64,000 nt of DNA from Buxus sempervirens (Eukaryota > Streptophyta > Magnoliopsida > Buxales > Buxaceae), in assembly GCA_947561395.2 (NCBI GenBank), contig OX387182.1, forward strand, positions 32,295,949 through 32,359,948, written 5' to 3'. The notes below the pieces were generated by a model. The model did not search any database, was not told where the DNA came from, and saw nothing but the letters and a program-made list of their open reading frames with translations. A program made the position numbers and the translations under genes. Below are positions 39,401-51,400 of this stretch, one piece after another. Within the stretch, counting starts at the first letter, position 1. Each line of letters begins with the position of its first letter.

Positions 39401-42400
39401 GATCTCTTCCAAAATTTTTAGATTTATACTCATTATTTTAAATCAGCATCGGATTGATGCAAAGTTTCCCCAAATCTTTACTCTATAATTAATCTCCCAA
39501 TTTTTAAAAAATAAAATCATTAACTCTTCAAATATTCATATTTAATCCTTTTTATTTATTTATTGAAAATTTGGGATTTCATAGATTCCCTCATGCCTAA
39601 ATGCCTATTCTCGGCAACAAGGACAAATAGGAGATATGGGCTTCAGAGATAGACAAGTATATGGGGTTTCGAAACAGCTTAGAATGAAACAATACTTAAA
39701 CAAACATAGTAAATATATAGACTGAAATTAAGTTAAGAATAAAGTTGACATAAACACAATTACAATTTATAGAAACATAAACACTTATAGAGATCTAGAG
39801 CTTAATAACTGCTCGGTGTTATCCTTGCTCCTTTATAGAAACTAGACACACTTAACTTACAACACTCAATACAAACACTAACTCTGTAATGGTTTTACTG
39901 AGCTCTAATACTATTTACACAAACAAACAAACAAACAAAGAAGGATAGAGGACGAAGTCTCAAGCAAATTGAAGTACAAAAAGGTTTTACAGGACTTAAG
40001 GAAGAAAATGATTGAAATACAAAACATTCTTTGCCTCAGACTCCCACTTCCCATTGTCTTTTATAGTATTCTCCTTGTGATGGGTGTTAAGGAATATATT
40101 AAATATATAAAAGTTCACCCCTACTATTAGCATAAGCTTTTAGTAGGAACGGTGTTCTACATGGTATCAGAGCCAGGTTCCGATCTTGGTATCAGAGTTG
40201 CGCAGCGGAAGCGTGGTGGGCCCATAACCCACAGGTTCAGGATCAGAACTTGGCTCTGATACCATGTAGAACACCGTTCCTACTAAAAGCTTAAGTTAAT
40301 AGTAGGAGTGAACTTTTATACATTTAATAACAATGAGGTGTCCTCTTGTCACTTCATGATTGCTTGTCAATGAAGCTTTTACAAATTGCTTTTCTAAGAA
40401 GAAGATTCTTTTACAAAAGTGGTTCTCTTTTTTAAATGCACTTGTCTAGTGAAATACAAAGTGGTCCAAGTGACTTTGAGCTTCTTTTGGACATGGTCCA
40501 TTTTTACTACTCTTCTATTATTCTTCATTGCACACTTGTAAAGTATAAAGTTCGATTCAGCTTTCCACCTTTTCTAATAGAATCTGTGATGACATCATGC
40601 CTTTTGTCATACTTCTTGTGGTACCCACCATACTTTTGCTTAATCTTCCATTTGATTAATGAGGTTTGTTAATTCAAGTCTATCATAATCAAGAGACGTT
40701 GGACTGGCTAGAGTTGCTTGCATTCTTGAGTTTTCTATCTCATCTGCAAAATCTAATAATTCAATTGGAAGTTTTTGATCATTTTTTTTCTTCTGTAGAA
40801 TGACAGCTTTCTCTGTCTGTTCTTCTGTTCTAGGATAATCAACAAATTCTTCTGTAACAATCTTGTGCCAATATCATTGCTGTTGTTTCTGATAAATGCA
40901 ACAAGCTTTCGTAAAAGTATTCCATTAGGTCGAGATTGTTTATCTTTGTAACGGCCTTTATATTTGATTCTTTAATGAATTCTTCTTCTTGCGTTTTCTT
41001 AAATATACCAAATTTGGGAAGGGTAGTAAAAGTTTTCACTTTCACGCCATCTAACTGAACTGGCTATCCATAAGGTATAGTGCTGATTATGGTTTGTGGC
41101 TTTCAAAATCGAAATCAACGTTGTTTTAATAAATTGTAAAAATTCTTTTAATTCTTCGAAATTCCACAATTCAAAAACAATTTGATTTACTATACCCCAA
41201 TCCCTATCATTTGGAAAATAAGCTTCAAAATATAAGAATTTGATATTTGAAATTTTGTTAGAAAGGTTTATCTGATGAAAATTTTGTAGCAAAGCTTTTT
41301 TGGTAAGGGTTTTATGATCTTCTATTTTTGAAAGAATTTTTTCTTCAAAAATTTCTTAAGGAAGCAATTTTTTGCTTTGTCATAAAACAAATTCTTTTGA
41401 TTTTTTCAAATTTTGGTTCGAAATCATTTGTCTTTAAAATATCAGTCATCCCAATTCATTTGATTTAATGATATTGAGGCATAACTCTTTCATTGTGTCA
41501 AATTTTTCTGTTTGTTCAAAAATTTGAACAGATAATTTTCCCAAATGCTGCCTAAATTTTGCTTGATGGTTTTCACCAAGCAAATGAGGTGTCCATACCC
41601 CATTTAATTCATTGTAAATCTCTTTTGAAAGACCTGGATTATAAAAATCTTTAATTTCAAATTCAGATTTTTTGGAATTTTCAAAAACATTTTCTTCCTT
41701 TTTTGGAAAAACTGGTAAAGGGGGGGTTTAAAACTGAAGACAGATTTTTTAGCTTATTCCCTTTTAATATAACTTTTGTAACGACTACTAGAATACCCAT
41801 TGACTTTGGCATGGCACTGGTGCCATGTACTGTATATGCCAGGTTTTCTTCCAACAATTATTACATAATATCTGATTGATTTTTGTTTTTTTCTTTTTGT
41901 TATTCTGAATCGAGGATTTTTTATCCATAGGCTGTTTGCCTTTATCCATAATCCATTGGTTTAGTAGTCTTGCAAGTTAAATCAAAATACCCGATTAGTA
42001 TTTCTCCCAAGCTTCCTTACTTAGATAATCTGCAAGAAAATTGTTAGTTCTTTTTATATGTTCTACCTCAAAGGAAACATTGAGCAATAAAATTGTACCA
42101 TTTTAATCTTCTACCATCAAGATGGTTTCTCTTGTTAGTTAAGAAGTCTTTTATAGCCTAATTATCTGTTCTCAACAAAAAGTATTCAGAAGGAATTTAG
42201 ATATGAAATCTTTTAATTGCGAATTTTATTGCAAGCAATTCTTTTTCAATAATAATATAATTTAATTCGTTTGGTTTAAACTATCCTGAATTATATCTAC
42301 AAATTAATTCTTCTTTTTGAAGTTCTTCTTTTCTAGCTGTGATACCAATAGCATAAGAGGAATTTTTTTGTTTATCTTGTTGCCAAATTTATTTTGGATA

Positions 42401-45400
42401 GCTTTTAAAACACATCTCCAACATTCATCGGAGGCATCTGTTTCTAAAATTAATTTATCTCCTTGCTTAGGAAAATAAACTTTTGGAATTTTCAGAATAT
42501 TCTATTTAATTTGTTTAATTATATGCCTATCCTATTTGATCCAAACAAATTTTTGCCTTTATTTAATTTTTCTATTAAAAGATTCACTATTTGAGAAAGA
42601 TGTTTTTATTAAACTTCGACTATAACTTTATAATCCTGATAACTATCGAAGTTGTTTCTTCTTGGTCAATTTTTCTAGTCTTTAATTTTTATAATCATAT
42701 GTTCTTGAAGTTTTATTCCTTTTTGGTTTAAAACTATTCCAAGAAATTCAATAGAATACTTTTCTACTTCTATATTCTTGGGTGACAATATAATTCCAAT
42801 TTTTTTGTAATTTTTCACACAATAATTTTAAATGTCTCTTATGTGCTCCTAAGTTGTTAGAGAACACAAGAATATCATCAATATATAAAACCAAAAAATC
42901 TTTACAGCCTTTAAAGATTTGATCCATCCATCTTTGAAGATCTGAGGTGTTGTATTTAATCCAAAAAGCATTAGTTTCCATTGATAATGTCCTCTAGATG
43001 TACTAAAAGCACTCAATGATTTTGACTCTTCTGTTAACCTCAATTGCCAATATCCAAATTTACAATCAAATTTATTGAATATTGTAGATCCCTTAATTTG
43101 ATTAATTAAAACATCTTTTCTAGGGATAAAATTTCTATCAAACTCTAATTGTTCATTTAGGCATTTATAGTTGATTACCATTCTTGCCTTTGCTCTTTTT
43201 TATTTCTGAATGGTTTCTTACCATAAAAGCTGGACTTGAATAAGGACTTGTATTTTCTTCAATTGATTGTTTTTCTAACAATTCTTTTAATTGAATATTG
43301 AATTCATTTATATCTTGTTTAGTATAGATCATGGGTTTGACTCTAATAATAACATTAGAATCTTTCAATCTGAAACTACAGTATTGAGGGCTTCAATTCT
43401 ACAATTTTAATGGATCATCACTAAAGTTTTCTTCAAAAACTTTGTAAATCCAGTATGTTGAATCAAGTCTAAGAATTGGTGCCATCTCACCACGCTTTAC
43501 TAGCACAAAATTCTTATTGCATTTAGAAAATGTTGTTTTAACAATTGTATATGAATTAACTCATTGTGTTTAGAGTTAAAGCTATTGACTCAGAATATAA
43601 ATGCAAAGGAAGATATTTATCAATGAGTTATTTCCTAATAAAAAATCACCATGCATTCTTGGAAAACATAAAATTTTTGGTATAACAAATTTTTTATTGT
43701 TTAACCAAATTACTACATTTTTAGCTTTAAATTCTATCATTGATCTATTATTATCAATTCCTTTTACCATAATGGGGTGGTTTGTTAGCATCCATTTTTC
43801 TGCTGGAATTGCGTTCTATTTACAGGAAGAAATTATTGCACCTGTATCTATTAGGACACTTAGACTATAGGGTTTATGGCCTGCAAAATTGAATGTTCCT
43901 AAGACGGGTATTTTTTTTTTCTTTCCTTGGCTAGGAGCAAAAATGATTTCTTCATTGTTTGTCTGAAAATGATAAGTATGAGTATAATTACTTTCTTCTG
44001 GCTGCATATTTCTTTTGAGAAGTTAGTTCCTGGCCATATTGGGATTTGAAAATTTTTTTATAGCAATTTCTACAAAGGTTTTATCTAAACTTTTTGTAGA
44101 GGTTTATGTGAACCTAGTTAATTTCATGGATTGATTTCCATTGCATTGCTAGATCATGTGAATCTAGTTTAATCCTAACTGTATCTTCCAAATTAGGATC
44201 ATTTATTGTAATGAAATAATTTGGTTTAACATTGAACCAAATAATTTTAGTTACTAAATTTGATTGGACTCCTCCAATGACTACTTTTATTGGGTCTTTA
44301 AATCTTTTGTCTAATATCATGACCAATATTGGAGTATCAATTCCTTGCCTAAATGGGGGATTAATTTTGATTTGAATTAATCCTATATGAGTGTACTTTC
44401 TGTTTGTTAAATAGAAGAATATCCAATTTTCCTTTGGAGGATAATTTAGCAGTTGTGTTACCACTAAATTGTTCAAAAACTCTTGCTAAGAAAAAGTTGA
44501 ATTTTGACATTTTATAAAATTCATTTTTCTTTATTTCTTGTCTTTTTGACAATGCTTCTAATTGTTGATTTGTAAAGGAAATTTCTTCTCCTATTACATC
44601 TCCTAATATTCAAGTATTCATTTCTTCTGATGTAATTTCTTGTACATCATATATGAATATATATATATATATATCTTGTTCCGATTCTGTTGATTCATCA
44701 TTGAAAGACAATTCATAGATAATGTCTTCTATACCTGTGATTTTTTCACCATATAAAATTTTAAGATCTTGTTCTTCAAGCATCTTAATCATTTTCTATG
44801 CACTTTTTCCTTTTTTAGGACATTGAGGTGCAATATGACCTACTTCGTTGCAAGTATAACATTTGCAAGAAGATTTCTCATTGTTAGAAAATTTTAGTTT
44901 CCTAATATATTTTCTTTTCTTGGAAAATTGTTTTTTATTTTTCCGAGGTTTCCATTTAAATTTTTTCTTCTTATATAATTTCCTTGTATTAGGAAGATTA
45001 CAACCTATTTTCCAATTTTCTTTCAAGATTTGTCACAACATAATTGACCATAATATTTTGTCTAGCTAATTTGATTTTTTATTTGCTTGTTAACCTTGGT
45101 CAATGCATTTATCAGAGATGAGTCTTAGAACAAAATTTATCCTAAAACCTAAATTATCCAATTTACCTAATTTTGTAGATATTTTGGATATTTTTTAATA
45201 CTTAACTCATCCCATGGACTTGGAAGTTTGTGAAAGAATTGTTCAAGCCAATACATATTTGCAGGTTGGTTTAACTTGAAATTATATTTTTTGAATAACT
45301 TGACATAATTCTCAAATTGACAAATATTACATAATTCTAATTTGGCTAATACATAATTTGTATCTTGTTGAAAGAATGATGCTCCTGCATAGCCACATAA

Positions 45401-48400
45401 GTTTTATTTAATTATTTTCACAAATTCATTTAAAATTTTCTCCAAAATTTATAAATGAATATAGTAAAGCGTGTTTTTTTTTCTTTACCTTCTTTGGTTT
45501 TTCCCCATTGTTTTAACCACTGCAAAACTTCTCCTTGAAGTGTTGCAGCAATATATTCTAAGAACTTTTCTTTAGTCCATAGACCTTTATAATTGGTAAT
45601 TAGAGTGGACGGGGATTGTGCTCACTCATCTATTAGCTTTTCTTAATCCTTGAATGGGATTTTTGATAGATCTAGTTAGGTTCCATTTTGAGCTACTGTC
45701 TGTTTATTCAGATCATCTCTCCTAGAGTAAGAGGGACTTGGCTCAAATTCTCTACTAGTTGGAAAATCATCATCTTGTTGATTGGGCACAAGATAAGTCT
45801 AACTGGACTCAGCTTTTAGATGGTTGGATTTTTTTTTTTTTTTGCTTAAAGATGGTTGGAATTTAAGACTGTACAAACTTCAACCTAGATCCAGGTTGAA
45901 TTCAACTTTAGGCTAAAAAATGAGACAGGATTGATCCTAAAATTAAGCTATATGTTCAGGCTCTAATTGCCTGAAGTCTAAGTAAGATCGATTGCTCTAA
46001 GTTGATAAAAAAAAAAAATATATGCCCTTCATTGCATTTCTAGGCTATGAATTGAATATTTGATTGGGGTGGACCCTAAAGCCTAGTCTTTCATCCCCAT
46101 CAATTTTCACACAAGGATTATCCAAATTGTTGATGCAATATAAACGCAATGAACTAAATTGTGGAATATCTATTTTGAGATTATAAGTCAAATTTTGAAC
46201 TTTAAAAGGTTGATTTATTGAAGTTATGAGGTCATCATACCCATGAAATATCGTGCTGTATCAGTCAATACGTATCATGTATCGTGTGACACGGCATGTA
46301 TCCTTAAGTCAATTGTATTAGTCGAGACAACTGATACGGTTGTTGATACATAGTCGATACTCTTAATACTTAATGGAGAATGACAGAAGAAGCCATTCTA
46401 AAGAAAGACCTATTCTCTCAAACCAAAAGTAGTTCGGAAAAACCTTTACATCACGTTGTTCGAAGAATGTTTTACGACCTGATTTCTCAAATAATATTTT
46501 TAGAAACATCTTTTTTCAGTGAATCAAACGAAGAAATTGTATTGGTTGACAATTTTCACGGAGGTTGAAGTCTTTTTCTTTCTATAAATCATTATTTTTT
46601 AATGTTTAAATATGATTTGATATTCCTTTACATGAATCTACTGATTTTAGTGAAATCTATGGATGTAATTATTTTTGGGAAATATCATTAATTCGTTTTT
46701 AGTTTATCTAGAATATTATAGCTTTTATTAATTTCTTAGTACTTTTTCTGAAGTTTTATTCATCTCCGCATATACCGATTTGTTTCCATACAAATATGTA
46801 TTCTATGTAGGCCTATGATGTGAGAAACATGCTTATTTATCATATTTTTAGCTTATATTTCTATCTAAATCGGTTTTGTTTTATGTATCCACCATTTTTT
46901 GTGTGTATCTACCATTTTATAGTGTATCCATGGTTCAAAATATCGTGCCGATGTGCCGTATTGACCAATCCAAAAATGGATACATATGAAATACATATGG
47001 ATACACTATAAAATGGTGGATACACACAAAAAATGGTGGATACATAGAACAAAACCGATTTTGATAGAAACATAAGCTAAAAATATGACAAATAAACATG
47101 TTCTTTCATCATAGGCATACACAGAATACATATTGGTATGGAATGGAAACAAATCGGCATAGGCACATATGAATAAAAACTTTAGAAAAAATACTAACAG
47201 ATTAATAAAAGCAATAATATTCTAGATAAACTAAAAACAAGAGTAAGAAAATTTATTCATATTATACTTGATACAATTACAACCATACACAAAATGTTCA
47301 ATAATCCATACAAATATCAATAACTAAATCATGGAGGTTGATATATATAATTTTATCAACAATTATCTCATCCCATAAAAAAATTTTGAACTCCAAAAGT
47401 CAAGTTTTGATAAGATTAAAATAATTTTCTGATATTTATAATTAGTTTTTTGACAAAATAATTATTAGAAATAAAGTTTTAAATGAAAGTTTACTAGAAT
47501 CATTGAACTGATAGATCAACCCTATGCCCATCTTATAGAAAAAAATCAACTCAAATTAACAAGTTTTAAATGGTTATTTTAAATACTAATTTTCATTTAA
47601 TTTTAGTATAACATAAATTTTTTTCCAAAAAATAGTTAGATCCATAGATTTCACTTGAAATCAGTAGATTCATGTAAAGGAATATCAAATCATATTTAAA
47701 CATTAAAAAAATAATGATTTATCAAGAAAAACTTCAACCTCCTTGAAAAATGTTGACCGATACGATTTCTTTGTTTGATTCATTAAAAGAAGTTTCCCAA
47801 AAATCTTTTGAGAAATCATGTCAAAAATAGGCTCCGAACAATGGGTTGTAAAGGATTCTCCGAACTCCTTTTGGTTTGAGAGAATAGGCCTTTCTTTAGA
47901 ATGGCCTCTTTTGTCATTTTTTTTTATTAAGTATCCACTATATTGAGCGTATTGACTATGTATTGAGCGTATCGACTATGTATCAAGGGTATCGACAACC
48001 ATATTGACCGCTACAATTTAAGGATACATTGTTGTGTATCGTGCCGTATCACACAATATAGGATACGTATCGACCGATACGGTATGATATTTAGAACTAT
48101 AAGTGTATGCATGTGTATCCGATGCGTTTCCATTTTTTGGATTGGTCGGATATCGGCACGATATTTTGAAAGATGATCATACCTGATTTTGTAAAATTTC
48201 TTTGTTGGTTATCAAATTGTTCTGAATGCCTTTGTGCGTGCATGTGTGTGTGTGTGTGTATATATAAACAGATATAGAAAACCCAAAAGATCCCCTATTC
48301 AAGCGCTTTTTTCTCCTTCACCCTAAACCTGTTTGGTAGCTGTTTGAGCCCTTCAATACGAACCTAAAAATGTTGCAAATTCTAGAATTTTATATTCAAA

Positions 48401-51400
48401 TACCTTTCGTTGAAGTGTCAAACTCAACTCTTGAAATTTTAAACTGCTGAAAGGATTAATTTAGACTTCATTAGTTTTTCATTTTTTATTTTTATTTTTT
48501 GAGATCTAAGTTGTTGATTCCCAAGTTGTATCTATGGATGTCAAGTCAAATCTGTTGAGTAGAGCATATAAATATCTTACTTTTGTCTTTTTTGTGTTTC
48601 CTTTTTTTTGGGGGGGGGGGGGGGTGTGTGTGTGTGTTGTTCTTTGTGTGTGTGTGATTTTTAGATGAATCCAAGAATCAGCTTGATTAATTAATTATTT
48701 TTTTAAATCAAATGTTTTTAATAATTTTATGCCTCAAATTAATTTTGAAAATAGAAAAATTAAATTACTAATGAGTGCTTTTTCTTTTGAGTTTGAGATA
48801 CTTAGGTAACATAAAAGCATGAATTGTTCTCAGTTTTTTGGTTTTAGTACAACTTTTGTACCGCAAATTAATTCTTCATTTTATTTCTAAAATTACAGAT
48901 TTTTATTAATAACATATCGTAGGGTTATATAATTAATTCATGATTTTTTTCCTCAATTGTATTTTATATATGGCACCTAAAATGAGTCCTTGGATAAAGT
49001 TTGATGGTATTTGCTTGATGTTATAGTGATAGTGTCTGATGCAATGGAAATGTTGTTTCAGGTTGTAAATATATTTTTCTTTTTGTTGTAATACATTTTT
49101 AAGAGATTTGAGTGCTTTTCTTGATATTTAAAATATATATTCATGTGTCCAAACGTCACTATATCTTGTTCCTTATAGCTAATTAATGCATTCTATGAAA
49201 TATGAAAGTTTTTAAACTTTTTTTGTAGTATATTTATAGCTTTCCTTACATTCATGTTTTTGTTAAAGCTTTGATGAACATTCTGGTTTGCTGCCACATG
49301 GAAGTATTATGAATGCGTCTTTTTTCTCCATTCCTTTTCTGAGCTTATCTTTGCATTTAAATCACCCTTGTTTCTTGTTTTTAAGTTTCCTAGAGATTCC
49401 AAATGTATCTAGACATTTCGCAAAACATTTTCATTTTTGGAGTAACGTAGCTTACTTTCAACATGATATTTTGAAATTTGAACCCTGATTAGAGCAGGTT
49501 TTGATCCTTTCTGAGAAACTATTTCATGTATCTCCTCCTTTCAATATGGTTGTTTTCTCATTGCAATTATTTCTCCAATCAAATTTTGGTCAAACATCTA
49601 AATTAACATTTCTCTTGGAATCTTTGAATTATTGTTGTCATCAGCCCCTTTTCCTTGTCTACAGTGTGGTTGGTCATTACACAGTCCACAACGTAGTAGT
49701 CTATTCTGTGGCCTATCTGTTGTCTTCATGGCTTCCACCTTCGCTTTTGTTGACCTTTTATCATGCTAGTGTTACAAGCTGTAAGACGCTTTTTATTTTC
49801 TATAATCCATGACTATGCATATCTGATTTTGTCTCTCCATCTTCCTTAGGTTGTGTACCTCCTTTTTCCTTCCATAACACTTCGCTATCCTTCCATAAAT
49901 TCCTTATGATGCTGTGACTGTGTCTCTGTGTGGTGCAAGTCCTGAATCCTCCACAGTTATGCGCACGAAACTTTTCTTTTTCTCTGTCTCTGTCTTTTTG
50001 TATGTGTGTGTGAGAGATCTGTGACTGTGACCGCCTCCTAGTTTAATGAAAATAAATGAAAAGATGGAAGAGAAACATAAAGGATAAATTGTAAATCCAT
50101 GAAATTTTCTACCTTTTTGAATCCTTTACTTCAGAATTCCTTTAAATTACTTTTATTTTTTAGGTCCCCACTTCAGCTTTAACTTCTTAAAATTCACCCT
50201 TATTTTATTATGTTTTATTCTAACAACTTACTCAAGTTCAATGGATCAACAAACCATCACTAATGTTCAATAAGTGTACTTTTATTCTATTTTTGGAACA
50301 TAGCATTCAAAACCAAACCATTAACTGTTTAGCTGAACATACCATTCAAAATGAAACAATGAACTCTTAAGGTTTTATGGCAGTTGCTCACCTTTTTACC
50401 CTTTTTATTCAGCTCAAGAGGGAGATGCTGCTTCTGACTTCCGGTGTTGGAGCTGCATGCACAGGATATTGTTTGATCGTTTTGTCAATCCAGGTAATTT
50501 TTTGTTTTTTTTATCAACTAATGATCAAGGATTATGGAAAGCTATTATTTCCGTACTCCATTATATATGATATAGGGTTGCAGGAAATTTTAGAGTGATA
50601 AATTGATAATAGAAGTGATAATTCTCTTCAAATCACTAATGGAATCAAAATAGTGTTCTAGGAAGCATGACAATACACATTCTACCTTTTGAAGCAGAAG
50701 TAATTACATGGATTGTTTGTGATAGGAGCCAATGCTTCAAAATACATTACAGGAGCCACTTTAATGTGTGATTTGAAGCCATTAGTTTACAAATATGATA
50801 TGTCCACTGCAGCAATGATGAATTACCTTGCCAATTATGGATAGTCTACCTCATCATCTGTGAAGCAGTGGTGTAAAGATTTGTTGGGTGAGTATTGGTG
50901 ATACATTCTGACCTGTTTAGCTTTTGGAGGCTTGCTCAAGTTACATCAAGGTGACATGTAAAACACATGTCCTCAACGATTTGATTTAATGATCTAGCAA
51001 GAAAAGATTTAGGGATCAATTTTTTTGAAGCTGTTAGTTCCAGCCATTTTTCTATGTGGGGTATGTTACAGCATTATGGTAACAACTTCCAGTGTAAATT
51101 AAAAATGGTTAAGAAGTGAGATGTCATAAAGTTTAATCTGAAGAATGGGTTATTTTATCAAGTTTCGTGGTGTGATTTGAGAAGCAGAGAGAGTATATTT
51201 GTTTGTAGTTTCATACTCCAAAAATGGATAGGCACAATTGAGTTAAGAGAATATGCATTTAATCTGGAGAATGGATTATTATATAAAGGGACACGGTCAT
51301 GTTCATCTTAAGAAGCAAAGAGAGTATGGTGAGTCAATATAGTCATACTAAAGAAATGGCTGGATGTTTTGGATTTGACAAGATTATACTGAATCAACGC

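Larger units (their letters stand above)
31869..39582. repeat. Solo LTR (about 2.57 kb) inserted in viral copy B and split by a Copia element
   Basis: The left part is 31869-34064 and the right part 39209-39582. The start ATGTAACTCCCCAAATCC and end AAATTTGGGATTTCAT are inverted-complementary. AGATT flanks both sides (31864-31868 and 39583-39587). The equivalent place in viral copy A (30267-30274, GGGAATCT) has one AATCT and no insert, which proves the event. The LTR has the same palindrome-plus-tandem-repeat layout as the solo LTR at 2031. Confidence 0.85.
31714..45850 (-). mobile_element. Endogenous pararetrovirus, copy B, inverted, interrupted by nested elements
   Basis: On the minus strand the order is capsid with CCHC finger (45850-44796), protease (44007-43816), RT (43368-42748), RNase H (42480-41990), downstream ORF (41840-40380), promoter, primer site and leader (39900-39588). 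The leader continues beyond the inserted solo LTR at 31868-31714. At about 31713 it meets copy A tail to tail. All frames have stops or shifts. The far 5' end is missing. Confidence 0.8.

Noticed and set aside
40191..40264. Functional initiator tRNA gene
   Set aside because: It encodes CCA, lies between inverted LTRs, is one base short and has T-arm changes, so it is a retro-copied sequence.
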